64,000 bases of DNA from Tipula vernalis (Eukaryota > Arthropoda > Insecta > Diptera > Tipulidae): contig OY282558.1 in the NCBI GenBank assembly GCA_958295665.1, forward strand, positions 46,066,389 to 46,130,388, in the 5' to 3' direction. Shown here one piece after another: positions 1 through 10,547 of the stretch (positions are counted from its first letter, which is position 1; every line of letters starts with the position of its first letter). The position numbers and the translations under genes are program-made. A model generated the notes under the pieces. The model did not search any database. It saw nothing but the letters and a program-made list of their open reading frames with translations, and was not told where the DNA came from.

Positions 1-1440
1 TGGTCTGAAGCTTTTAATACAAAAGCACAAATTTTCATATCTGCTCATTGAATTGTGCAAATTATAAAAGTGCTTACAATTTTCTTTTATATTTAGATCT
101 AAAAGCTTTGTTTTATTTAAATTTATGTCGGAAGCTTTTAATAAATTTAAAACGAAATCAATTATTTCGACAAAATTGTAATCCTCCAATATGTTGTTAA
201 TAAGCATAATAACGTCTGTGCTTTTTAGAGCATTCTCTTTAAAAATGGAATTCATTTTTCTCAGAGCTTTTATTAAAACTATGTAGTAAAATGAGGTTTT
301 TCTGGCAGTTTTAAAGTAAACGTGCTATGTTTTTCGAACTGTCTAGGCTTAATAAAACGAACAAGTTAAAATTGTGTTTAAAACACATTCTTCAAATTAT
401 CCGGATTAAAAAAAAATTTAATTAAAGAAAAGCTTCAATTAAATTAGTTAAGTTTTGGTCCGAAGCTTTTGTTAAATTTTTTCTACAATGTCGTCTGGTT
501 AGCTTTTCTGATTAATTTAAAATAAGCTGATCTGTGTTTTTCGATCAGATAATCGTCTAAGCTTATTAAAGCGTTCAACTGAAAAATGATCTAACAACTG
601 CTCATTTGAACTTTGGATATTTACTTTACATTATGTAAAACTGAAAAATTTATTTCAATAAGTAAGTTTTTTGTCGAAAGCATTAATATTAAAAATGCCG
701 TAAGTTGAGCTTTTATGATCGTTTTAGAAAAATGATCGATACGTTCGATCAGATAACTTCCAAGCTTTATTTAAAATATTCAAATTTTAGTTGGAAGAGA
801 GCTTTTGCGTGGGATGCGATTTTTCTTTAGACATTCATCTAATCTTACTGAAAGGTACGGTTTAAACATGTTCTAACAACTGCTCATTTGAGTTTTAAGA
901 TAAGTGGTATGGCTTTATTTGATATTTAAATGTAAAAGCTTTATTTAAATGGATGTCATCATCTGTTGCTAAAATCTGAAAAATTACAAAATAATTCGAC
1001 AAGATTGTAATCCCCCAATAGGTTGCTAGATAAGCTTTCTAAACTTTAAAAATAACGTTCATCCTCATGATTCAAGGTTTGGTATATTTTGTTTGCTATT
1101 TAAATTAGTAAATTTTGGTCGGAAGCTTTTATCAAAAATCATATAACCAATTTAAATAGGTTTAACCATAATATTGCAATACTGACTTTTCTAGGAGTTT
1201 TGAAGTACGTGAGTCACGTTTTCCAGAACTGCCTAAGCTTATTAATATTAGCAACTTAAGAATGTTCCAAAAAAAGCTTTATTTAAATTATTAAAATTTT
1301 AATGGGAAGCTTTATTAAAAATAAAATCACAAAAACACAACATTCTTCAAAAAGTTAGTAAGATGAGCTTTTTAGATATATTTAAAGGAACCAATATCTT
1401 GTAAACATTGTAAAATTAATTTTAAATGTTAGAGTAATCG
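1..1440. repeat. Degenerate AT-rich internal repeats, no gene
   Basis: No coding frame of interest is seen. Related words recur at irregular spacing: a ggtcNgaagctttt-like motif near 1, 127, 455 and 1110, with weaker forms near 667, 790 and 1295. A tcgacaaNattgtaatcc word occurs near 168 and 993. A caactgctcatttga word occurs near 595 and 877. A gaactgNctaNgctta word occurs near 336 and 1225. Some matches lie about 650-660 bp apart and others about 825 or 890 bp apart, so this looks like a scrambled, old repeat or repeat-derived element rather than a clean tandem array. I do not recognise the family. Confidence 0.5.
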
Positions 1441-1916
1441 GTCTAGAAAAGGTGTGGTGCCAATACAACTGAATTTGTTGTTATAAGTATCAACCATTCT
1501 TTAGTTGTAAGTAGTGTGAAAACAAACCAATAAAGCTTTGTGGCACAACAGAAGAAAGGTCTATTCTTAGTGAAGTTATAAAATCCCCTGACGGCTTCAG
1601 GCGTTTAATGTACTTAGAAATTCATAAACAAAGAAGTAAAGTGTAATGTACTGTTAGAAATAATACAACACAACTAATTTAACGTTAATAATTATGTTCA
1701 TTATTCAACTATAACTTGTGCATGTTGGTTGTATGATGGTTGATGCTCCACCGAACTGTCAATGACATTTGTTACGGTAGCTTACTTTACAAATGTCACA
1801 TGAGAACTTAAGATTCGTTCACATTATTATTACACGCATATTTCTTTTTAATTCTAATTTTAACTTATTAACAATCATGATCTGGACCAGGCAAACCCCT
1901 ATGACTGTTACAATTT
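1441..1916. other. Non-coding flank of the gypsy-type element; possible LTR remnant
   Basis: This stretch lies just past the 3' end of the minus-strand gypsy-type pol remnant, where a 3' LTR would be expected. I could not find a matching second copy to the right of gag (around 4766-5300), so no LTR pair can be shown. Apart from the short hairpin at 1763-1798, nothing further is supported. Confidence 0.25.
1763..1798. repeat. 10-bp perfect inverted repeat
   Basis: Arms tgacatttgt (1763-1772) and acaaatgtca (1789-1798) are perfect reverse complements around a 16-nt loop. It lies in the possible LTR-side flank of the gypsy-type remnant. A role is not evident; chance occurrence in AT-rich DNA is possible. 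Confidence 0.5.
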
Positions 1917-2192
1917 TCACCAGCCATACCTATCCGGCGGTCTTGAACTACAACCACTGCGCGTTCTGACTGCTCCTTGATTATTTGGAGCTTGAATGGC
2001 AGGTTGAGAAGCTACCTCACTATCACTACCCGAACTTGCTTCAGAATTTTCACCTTCAGCTGTATCATATTCCGATGCGGAGTTATTTTTGATGTTCACT
2101 GAAAGATCTAATTCGTCCGCACTCACATTTACAGCGGGAGTGTTCAACATCCGATTTCTTGTGTCGGTGTTACAATTTGGATTTCTGGCCAA
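1917..2192 (-). pseudogene. Gypsy-type pol C-terminal tail
   Basis: This acidic, Ser-rich tail ends with VRTRSGCSSRPPDRYGW, a close relative of the RTRSGR..PP.RYG ending found on many gypsy pol proteins. It is frame-shifted relative to 2197-2670 and starts on TTG, so it is the last piece of the same dead pol gene. Confidence 0.65.
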
Positions 2193-2196
2193 TTAA

Positions 2197-2670
2197 CTAT
2201 TTGACCCGATTTAACATTATCTTCGAATAACAATTCACTAGCACAAAAAAATCTTCATTCTTTGTTTTAGATATAAATCTTCGGTTACGTCTAAAATAAT
2301 TGTTAAATGCATCTTCAATAATGTATGAACGTTCATTAACTATTCCAATTATTTTTCCATAATGCCATTCTTTTCCATTTTTCTTAAATATCACCAAATC
2401 ACCCAAGTTCAACGATGGTAATGACCTCACGTTTCGATCATAGTAATATTTTTGCCGTTCTTTCTTATTTTGAATTCTTTTCTGAATATCTTTCTCTTTC
2501 ATGTTGTTTCTGACAAGAAGTTGTTCCGACACTGGCAATCTTGTTTTGATCAACCTGCCAAAGAATAGCTCTGATGGTGTAAGACTCATACTTGCCACCG
2601 GAGTCGTGTTGTACTCCATGATTCTGTATTGGAATTGATTTACTTCATTTGCTTCGTAGCAACGCTTCAA
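2197..2670 (-). pseudogene. Gypsy-type integrase C-terminal region
   Basis: This continues the integrase in a new frame. MEYNTTPVASMSLTPSELFFGR is the end of the core domain as seen in Ty3/gypsy integrases. A basic, Tyr-rich stretch (QKYYYDRNVRSLP) and a small beta-barrel-like segment (LGDLVIFKKNGKEWHYGKIIG...SYIIED...RRNRRFI) match the usual C-terminal DNA-binding module. It ends on a TAG near 2197, after which the remaining tail is in another frame. The apparent first codon is TTG, so it is a broken frame and not an independent gene. Confidence 0.75.
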
Positions 2671-2687
2671 AATATTTTTCGCGATTG

Positions 2688-2975
2688 CTACACCCTTGGG
2701 CTCGAGTATTTGAATTGAACGTTGTAATCTCTTGAAAACTTCGCGAATTCAGACGAGTTGAATGGAACATTATCACTTTTAATTATCGACGGATATCCAA
2801 TTTTACTGAATATCGAACCAAATTTATCGAAAATGTGTGAAGAGGTCTTATTGTTGATTTTAATTGCTACCAAGTAGTTTGAATATGCGTCAAAAATTGA
2901 CATTAAATCGCGACCAGCCCATTCAAATAGATCAACTGACACGATGTGGTACTTTGGATTTATTTCTTGAAGCAA
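2688..2975 (-). pseudogene. Gypsy-type integrase catalytic core, truncated
   Basis: The frame shows an integrase core: VDLFEWAG carries the first catalytic Asp and IIKSDNVPFNSSEF the second, followed by the VQFKYSSP step. In intact gypsy integrases this step leads into the NGxxE segment with the catalytic Glu; here the reading breaks after SSP and resumes in another frame at GVAIAKNIL, so the Glu segment is missing. Upstream, between about 3009 and 2990, the two Cys residues of the HHCC zinc-binding domain are also absent. Non-functional. Confidence 0.8.
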
Positions 2976-3009
2976 TGGTTCCTTTTGATTGTTTCGTTTG
3001 AACTTTTAC

Positions 3010-4110
3010 TTACAACATTCTGGCCCTGGCAAGTGTTTTCTCAATTCCCAAGTGTGGTTCGTGTAGCCATTTTTCCATTTTATTTTGCAATTTCGTTGGG
3101 ATTACGAGTCGGTGGTTTCGGAATAACAACCCATTTTCAAAATGCAGTTCGAATTTTAGTTTGTGAAATACCCTGGCAAAATCATTCAGAGATCGATAGT
3201 CGGGCCAACCATTTCTTACGTAGTCACATACGCGCTTAAGATCCTCATCCGACGCTATTATCTGTCTATAATAATCATAATTATCCCTCGATACACAAAC
3301 GGATCGTGTGACGCTGTGAATGACTGTGTTCAATTCTGTGTCTTCTTCAATTGTGTCCAATTGTGCACGAGAGAGACAATCAGCCAACAACATATGTTTG
3401 CCCACATCCAATTCCAATTGCCAAAATCCATTTGAGCAATCTAATACTTTCTTATCAACCAATTCTGAGGTCAATTCATCCACAGTTGGTATCAAATAAT
3501 GTTCACGCATGAGGCACTTATTGAGAGGTTTGGGATCCAAGCAAACTCGCAAATCACCGCTTGATTTCTCAACCACTTGCAAATTATTCACCCAATCTGT
3601 TGGATGAGTCACTGGTGTTATGATTCCCGACTCTACCATGTTATTAAGTTTTTGCTTAAGGTTCTTAACGATTGCATCCAGAAATCGCTTTCTATAATGC
3701 ACGACTGGTTTGGCATTTTCTTCCCAGATGTATGGTGATTTTTCCGAGAATCTTTGCAAGACCAGAAAAACATCGATATTTTCACCTACAAACCTTTCTC
3801 CTGCATTTGAGCACATAATCGAATCAATATTGATTGGCTCAATCAATCCAAAGTCTGGGCAAGTTTCAAGCCAAAGTATCGGTTCAAATGTGTCGTTATT
3901 TAATTTAGAATCCCATAATTTAATCTCAGCAATACCATAAACTTTAATTTTATTGTTACTATAGTCAAATACAGGGAAGTCATTTTGCTCATGTTTTAAT
4001 TTAATTTTTAATTTTTTAATGATTCTCAACGGTATACAATCGACGTCTGCTCCAGTATCGACTTTGAACTTAACTAGTTTATTTCCTACTCGGTATGCCT
4101 TGCGGTCCAT
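3010..4110 (-). pseudogene. pol: Gypsy-type pol: protease, partial RT, RNase H end, HHCC start
   Basis: The frame is open for 366 codons but internally deleted. Near its start VDTGADVDCIPL is the aspartic-protease active-site loop (DTGA). Next comes the RT N-terminal part, with an LDPKPLNKCL segment and a VDELTSEL...VLDCSNGFWQLELD segment. Directly after LELD it jumps to GKHMLLADCLSRAQL, which is typical of the end of RNase H, so the RT palm with its YxDD catalytic box and nearly all of RNase H are absent while the frame stays open. The C-terminus has the HEPHLGIEKTLARAR start of the integrase zinc-binding domain, then stops. The product could not reverse-transcribe. Confidence 0.85.
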
Positions 4111-4765
4111 CGTTTTCTTTTTGATCCGATTGAATTTATTCTAACCACTAAGAATTGTTTCCAATTTCCGCTTTTCATTCGTTGAATTACCTGATGATGA
4201 CATCGATCGTCCCAATGGAGATTGTTAACACGTTGTTTCCCATTTGATTTCGGTTGCGATGCGCTGGCGTTGGATTTGCTCTTCTTGCGACACATCTGGC
4301 GAAAATGTCCCTTTCTTCCGCATTCGCACGTGTTATCCTTCACTGGGCACGTGCTTCTGTGCTCTCGGTTCCATTCGCCACCACAGTTGAAACAGATGTT
4401 TTTCTTGTTGTTTGTTTTAATCGCATTAATTGAGTCGGTGTCTGTGTTTTCCGACAATGCTACCATTGCAATCGATTGTTTTGATGCCAAAATCCCTTTG
4501 CTGACATTTGCTGCTTCAAATGTCTTGCAAATTTCAACTACGCGATCCAATTTTTCATCACGACCGTCGAGCAACTTTTACTGAAGCTTCTTGTCATACA
4601 TCCCAGTAATGATTCGATCACGCAACATTCGGTTTTCATACGACAATCCGCACGAACACGAGCTCGGTCAAAAATTCGCTGAATGGCTGACGTTCCTTTT
4701 GGTTCAGATTAATGAATTTGAATGACTCCATAATCACGTTTTTCTGTGGCAGACTCTCTCTAATA
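4086..4765 (-). pseudogene. gag: Gypsy-type gag (capsid end and nucleocapsid), broken
   Basis: Gag builds the virus-like particle and packages element RNA. The reading begins near 4765 and carries capsid-type sequence including RDRIITGMYDKK (about 4585-4625, minus). It needs a frameshift around 4665 and meets a TAA stop close to 4577 before the long open part 4574-4086. That part has two zinc-knuckle motifs: CFNCGG...H....C (around 4350-4395), then CECGRKGHFRQMC (around 4300-4340), a CX1C version of the usual CX2CX4HX4C. The 5' end of gag is missing. It overlaps the start of the protease frame (4110) by about 25 bp, as in many gag-pol elements. Confidence 0.75.
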
Positions 4766-4827
4766 TGGCAAATAAGAAGGAATAAGGCTATTTCCTAATG
4801 CTTAATAGATAAGTGACTGAGATTAGC

Positions 4828-4959
4828 TATTTTTTAACCGATTTAGATGATATCTGCCAAGGCCGAAGGAAACGAAATAAAACATGATATATAGATGAAG
4901 TCCTGGAATCTGTGACCAATTAGAATGGAATTCGAATATTTTTTAACCGATTTAGATGA
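4828..4959. repeat. 23-bp direct repeat pair (aaccgatttagatga motif)
   Basis: The word tattttttaaccgatttagatga occurs at 4828-4850 and again at 4937-4959, 109 bp apart. It flanks no gene and lies just right of the truncated gag, so it may be a remnant of an unrelated dispersed repeat. Family not recognised. Confidence 0.55.
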
Positions 4960-6264
4960 AATTCGACACAATTAATTAGAATACGATTCTAAAATGTTTT
5001 TTTTTGATAAAATACATTAAAGTGGTCAAACAAACGGTCAAAAGGTCTAGGGCCAAACTATAAAAGGTTGTAATTGTTGTATATTATTGACTATTTTAAA
5101 TCCTGCCTTCATTTGACTAGATAACCTACGTAGTAGACTAGGAGATAAAAGTTTCTGAATGTTGATTTTTCTGTATTTTTAATTTTCGGAAGAGAACAAC
5201 AAGCTCAATTCTGCAACAATGCGCAACTTAACACCTTGCAAATTTCGAGAAATATCGAGAAACACGAATAAGGGTCAGAATAACCTCAAAAAATCAAGAA
5301 ATCGATAACAATCTGAAAAATATCATACAGGAACTGGAAAACCTCAGCTACGAAATTGAAATGTGTGTGGATTACAGTAATTTGCTGTGAAATTGAAGGT
5401 CAGTCAGCAGTTTGAAAATTTGCTTGTTGATTCTAATTCGAACCTCTGACGTATTGATAAACTTTTTAGGTCCAACCATTTTACACAAAATCGTTTTGTA
5501 ATGTCTCTCGAAGCAATCGACAATAGTCGTCGATTTGCTTAGTGAAAGGCTTAGACAAAAGTTTATACTAGTTGGTATCAGAGTTAAACCTATGCTTATT
5601 TTGAAGAAAATGGTAATGCTTCATCAGGAAAATGAGTAATTTGTGTTTCCAAAGTAGCCAAATCGTAAATAAGTTTAAAATTGCTAAAAAAAATGATTCG
5701 ATTAATTGCATGCGTGAAGATTTAGGTCAGCACAGCAGCCGCCACTGCTTATAATAAGCATCGTTTGTTTGTAGAGTGATCATCTCTTAGATCTTCTTTA
5801 GCAATTTTACAATACCTCCACCCAAAGAAAAGTGAGAGTAAATAAAATTATTATTAAGCCTTTTTTAACTATACCAAAAATTAGGTGTTGACCCGAAAAA
5901 TGATAAATAATAATTAAAAAGTTTTAATTTCACCATAAGCGCGCACAGTATTTCTTACTAACACGCGTCGAAAATAGAAAAAAAATCCCATTTTGATTGA
6001 ACGCGGAAGAACGAGAACTTTGAAAAACTTTTCCATTAATTTTTCATTATAAATTTAAAATTTATTATTAATCGACATTTAATAGGAAAATGAAAATTAA
6101 GCTTTTTAATGTGTATCTGTGTGCCACCATTATTTTTACTTCATTCCTTTCGTTATTAATTAAAGGAATAAAATACGTCTCTGATATGTGACAGGAGCAC
6201 TCGGCAGGGAAAAAGGATTGTACCTATAAATTTTTAATTTTACTTTAAACCGCTTTTATCGCAC
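4960..6264. other. Gene-poor stretch, nothing recognised
   Basis: The sequence is AT-rich and short-framed with no convincing coding segment. A ttggtatcagagtt word at 5570-5583 resembles a tRNA-type primer-binding site but has no LTR next to it. Nothing else is supported. Confidence 0.4.
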
Positions 6265-6300
6265 ATGATGACGATGATGATGATGATGATGATGATGATG
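6265..6300. repeat. (ATG)n microsatellite
   Basis: Twelve trinucleotides of ATG type with one ACG interruption near the left end. The poly-Met frame that crosses it is an artefact of the repeat and not a gene. Confidence 0.9.
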
Positions 6301-6948
6301 ACAAGGAAAATATTGAAAATAGCATCCAACTGTGTGAATATTGGATTTTTTTTGATGTTTAATTATGTTTTCTTTTGTTACGAATCAGTTTCCTTTTTGT
6401 TAACAAAAAGTTTTTCTTGTGGAAAAATTAATCGATTAAGAATTGTAATAATGTTTTATGGTTTTGAATTTGTTTGTCGGTTTTTACCAATGCTGCTGTT
6501 TTTATTTTTTGTAAGAAATTAACAGAAAAAAATTCGATCTGAAAGATGAGTATGAGATTCTATTTTTAAATTTTTATCTTATCTCTGAAAAAAATGTAAT
6601 AAATTATTTGTTGTTGTTTTGAGTGAGATTTGTGAGGATCAAATTAATTTTACGTCGTTAACACGTGCCAGCAATAAATTGTTAGGTCATAATCATGAGA
6701 AATGGGCGAATTTAATTAGACATTGCTGCTTACAGTAGTTTTGATTGACGTCAGTTGCATCAGTTGATAACTGGTTGATTTCTAATCTGTTATTTACGTA
6801 TCAGGTTATTTATAGATTTTACATTATAGACTTGGTTTTGTTTGTGATATCTTAGAGAAAAGCATAGAATAGAACTAGCTCCAATGGTCTAAAATAAACA
6901 CGAATAAAAGCTAGTTTTGTCAGTAAAAGCAGATCACCCTGTATTTTA

Positions 6949-7828
6949 TAGAGCCATAATCAAAAAATCTGAGCTTTTATAAGGGAATTAGAAACAAGGA
7001 AAAACCGAACTTTTCATAGTAAAACACACAAAACATATGGGAAATCCCTTTTTTTCCTAAGACAAATTTTTAAATGAAAACGTTACAAATTCTTAATTAT
7101 GATTTCTGAAATACTTTCATAAATGTTTGAATTTCAACATATATGAATATCGTTTAAGTAAATCGTTTTCATTTTCTTGTAATAATTGATTTATTTAAAC
7201 CAAAATATTAAAACAACTTCATAACAACAGCATTCTGGTCAAATTGAAATAAAAGCTTACTACGATTCGTTTGCTCATGAAGTCAATGTACATTACATAG
7301 ATGGCAGTGATGTTCGTAAAAATTTGGTAAAATTATACCAAAAATTACCACCTGGGGAAATTTCAAGTTTACAAATTGTAGGAAAAGCAAAACCAATTCA
7401 CAAAATATAGGAACGTGTGATAATATTGCGATTAAATAATTTTTTTTCGTATTTTTCTGCAACCATTTTAGACATCTTACGTACACTAGTAAAACTAAAG
7501 ATAAATGTAGCAAGTATTATTTTAATTTGTCAGAGCCAACTTTGATGTATTTTTCAAAATGAAAGTTCGAAAAATATATTTTAGATATAATTTAATTTTA
7601 ATAGTTCTGCAATTAATATTTACATAATACCCATGTGGCCTTCTTGTATATTGTTCTTAAAGATATGTAGAAAACTTTTATATGAACATTTTATAATATT
7701 TATGCGTTTTTCATTGAAAAACTTGAAGATAAAAAACACCATTTTTACTATGAATTCCTATGGAAATAAGAGAAAGTTATACCACTAAAAAAGCTTCTAA
7801 AAAATACGTCATTAAGATTATGGCTCTA
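6949..7828. mobile_element. Candidate non-autonomous DNA transposon with long degenerate inverted ends
   Basis: The left end tagagccataatc (6949-6961) is the exact reverse complement of gattatggctcta (7816-7828), and TA flanks both sides, as expected for a TA target-site duplication. Further in, similarity continues at matching depth: ttcatagtaaaa at about 63-75 bp from each end and a ttttt..atgaaaa.acg block at about 100-115 bp. The element is about 880 bp and contains no transposase, so a Mariner-like or other TA-inserting non-autonomous element fits. The inverted ends are degenerate, so this is an old copy or a chance fold. Confidence 0.4.
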
Positions 7829-9416
7829 TACTCTAGAAGGCTCTGGTAAAAGCCATTGGTGCAAAAAAACAAAGACAAAACACTCGGATAGATAAATACT
7901 TGAGCTTTATTAGTGTATAGTCTTTTGTTTTGTGTATTGCGTTCCAGTTTTTTAAGACTTTCATAAGGTAAAGCACCAAAAGTTGTAAAACATATTCAAA
8001 CAGCCGATGATCTCTGAATTTTGTGTTGCTTCGAAAAGGGTTTTTCGATTTAGTTCTGCAAATTCAGATCTTTTACTTCGGGTCATTCGCCACAGAAGTC
8101 TGGTCATTTAAATCGCCGACGACATTCCATATTATTGTTCCAACAATGACTTTAAATATCTAAGAATTGAAAATAAGGTCTTGAAACAAACCCGTCGTCC
8201 TTTGCGACCTTTACCAAAGCGAAAACATATAGCAAAGTGCCTTATTTTGAGTTTGTTAGATTATCAGGGTCCAATAAGCAAATTCTTCAGAAATCAGCAA
8301 ATGCTGAAATCGCTATGGTGGTGAAGCGACCGAATTGGGTGCCGTTTTCTAATAGGATTAGAATACCAGAGTTGATCTGGTGAAATGTTGGATCTGTTTT
8401 TGATCCAGCATCCTGATGATTGTATCGCCTGATTTGTCTGCGGTAATATTAACAATGTAAGGCGGCATTCGAGGCAAAAATCTCCTCATTAGTAGTAAAC
8501 AACAAAATGAGAGCTTGACAGTAAAATTAAATGTGAAATGTTATAAGTTTCGGATTTCACAAATAGCGGATTATTTTTCAGTATTTTTCTTTAAATAATG
8601 CAACCTACAAGCCAAACTCACACCTCGGTCTATTTCTCAGGCAGCCTCGTCAATACGTATAGTTATCTAAATTTCAGGCATTCGTGCCAATCAAAGATCG
8701 TGGCAATTTAAAACCTAAAGTTAAATTATTTAGAGATATATCAAGTTGAACCAGTCCCCTGAAAAGGCAGCAAGTCAGACCGCACCAATTATCGATTCCG
8801 TTCATTTGGTCAGTGAAATATATTGGCCAACCTAATGAAACTCTAGAAATATTGATCAATATCAGAAGCCTTGGATCGTGAACGATACAACTATGTTGCG
8901 ACTTGCGAGCAATTGACTTTGATTAAATATTCTATTGGTATCATAATAATTGAAATTTGGTTCCATCGTTTGTTTAGAAAACAAATGATTTAGTGTAGTG
9001 TAGTGCTCTAAACTAAAATCAATCTGAGAAATCGGAATATTATTGCAGATCGAAAAAATCAGTCCAATCAATTTGAAGCCAAGTAAGAAACAACAATAAA
9101 ATTGAACATCGATCTTAGAACTAAAAAGATGTTTTTCCGCTAAGATGGATCTGATCAATTTTATTGGGACTTGTTTCAATTAATTTTTTCGATTTGAAAA
9201 AATATTCCAAATTTTCAGATCGATTTTAGTGTAGCTACTTTCACTTTGCCCAAACCAATAATATTAACGCTCAATCAATTGTTTTTTATTCAAACGACGG
9301 GAGAAAATTATAGTTATAATGAGTTGTTTCTCATTTCAAATCGCTCAAACTTGTCTGCTTTCAGATTTCAAAATCTGGTCGATATACGATTTTAAATAAA
9401 GAACCCCGGCACGATT
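7829..9416. other. Gene-poor stretch left of satellite array 1
   Basis: No gene is recognised. Open frames of about 60-105 codons on the minus strand (8674-8859, 8862-9179) show no known motif and look like chance. A minus-strand segment of about 40 codons near 8380-8490 (containing RMPPYIVNITADKSG) is somewhat protein-like and could be a fragment of an old coding sequence, but I cannot assign it. Confidence 0.35.
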
Positions 9417-10374
9417 ATGCAAATTGTCACAGCAATTAGAGGTCCCGAAACCTATGGATAGAGGTATGAACCATCGTAATCGGAGCATTTTAGATAGCCG
9501 CCCAAAAACTTATGGGCTATAGCACAGTTGATTTTCAATAAAATTGAATTTTCTAAGAAATGTTTAGAAATAATCGAGCAATCAAAATGCAAATTGTCAC
9601 AGCAATTACAGGTCCCGAAACCTATGGATAGTGGTATCAACCATCGTAATCGGAGCATTTTAGATTTTAGCCGCCCAAAAACTTGTGGGCTATATCACAG
9701 TTGATTTTCAATAAAATTGAATTTTCTAAGAAATGTTTAGAAATATTCGAGCAATCAAAATGCAAATTATCACAGCAATTACAGGTCCCGAAGCCTATTG
9801 ATAGAGGTATCAACCATCGTAATCGGAGCATTTTAGATTTTAGCCGCCCAAAAACTTGTGGGCTATAGCACAGTTGATTTTCAATAAAATTGATTTCTTA
9901 GAAAATGTTTAGAAATAATCGAGCAATCAATATGCAAATTATCACAGCAATTACAGGTCCCGAAACCTATTGATAGAGGTATCAACCATCGTAATCAGAG
10001 CATTTTAGATTTTAGCCGCCCAAAAACTTGTGGGCTATAGCACAGTTGATTTTCAATAAAATTGAATTTTCTAAGAAATGTTTAGAAATAATCGAGCAAT
10101 CAAAATGCAAATTATCACAGCAATTACAGGTCCCGAAACCTATTGATAGAGGTATCAACCATCGTAATCAGAGCATTTTAGACTTTAGCCGCCCAAAAAC
10201 TTGTGGGCTATAATCACAGTTGATTTTCAATAAAATTGAATTTTCTAAGAAATGTTTAGAAATAATGGAGCAATCAAAATGCAAATTGTCACAGCAATTA
10301 CAGGTCCCGAAGCCTATTGATAGAGGTATCAACCATCGTAATCGGAGCATTTTAGATTTTAGCCGCCCAAAAAC

Positions 10375-10547
10375 TTGTGGGCTATAGCACAGTTGATTTT
10401 CAATAAAATTGAATTTTCTAAGAAATGTTTAGAAATAATCGAGCAATCAAAATGCAAATTATCACAGCAATTACAGGTCCCGAAACCTATTGATAGAGGT
10501 ATCAACCATCGTAATCGGAGCATTTTAGATTTTAGCCGCCCAAAAAC
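10375..10547. repeat. Representative 173-bp satellite monomer
   Basis: Used here as the reference unit. Internal landmarks are a perfect 8-bp palindrome gctatagc (unit positions 7-14), an inverted repeat ttcaat-aaa-attgaa (25-39) and another ttgata-gagg-tatcaa (116-131). The unit is AT-rich with a GC-richer patch at ggtcccgaaacc (102-113) and agccgccc. Its length is close to nucleosomal spacing, as for many pericentromeric satellites. No CENP-B-box-like or hammerhead-ribozyme core was seen. Confidence 0.9.

Larger units (their letters stand above)
1917..4765 (-). mobile_element. Decayed Ty3/gypsy-type LTR retrotransposon (gag-pol remnant)
   Basis: Read on the minus strand the domain order is gag with zinc knuckles, aspartic protease, reverse transcriptase N-terminal part, end of RNase H, integrase HHCC remnant, integrase core, integrase C-terminal region and an RTRSG/PPDRYG-type pol tail. 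The protease-RT-RNase H-integrase order is the Ty3/gypsy order. The copy is dead: gag has a frameshift and a stop, pol is broken into several frames, and at least three coding stretches are deleted. The 5' part of gag ends near 4765 and no flanking LTR pair is found, so the element is truncated. Confidence 0.85.

Noticed and set aside
2946..3435. Plus-strand frames at 2946-3239 and 3163-3435, and similar ones at 3710 and 4222
   Set aside because: Antisense to the well-supported gypsy-type pol and gag remnants.
5570..5583. Primer-binding-site-like word ttggtatcagagtt
   Set aside because: No LTR end in front of it and no gag behind it; a chance match is likely.
6265..6522. 85-codon frame starting in the ATG repeat
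   Set aside because: Begins as poly-Met from the microsatellite and continues as AT-rich hydrophobic filler.
10375..10547. Self-cleaving hammerhead ribozyme or CENP-B box in the monomer
   Set aside because: Neither strand shows the CUGANGA...GAAA core with flanking stems, and no CENP-B-box-like word is present.
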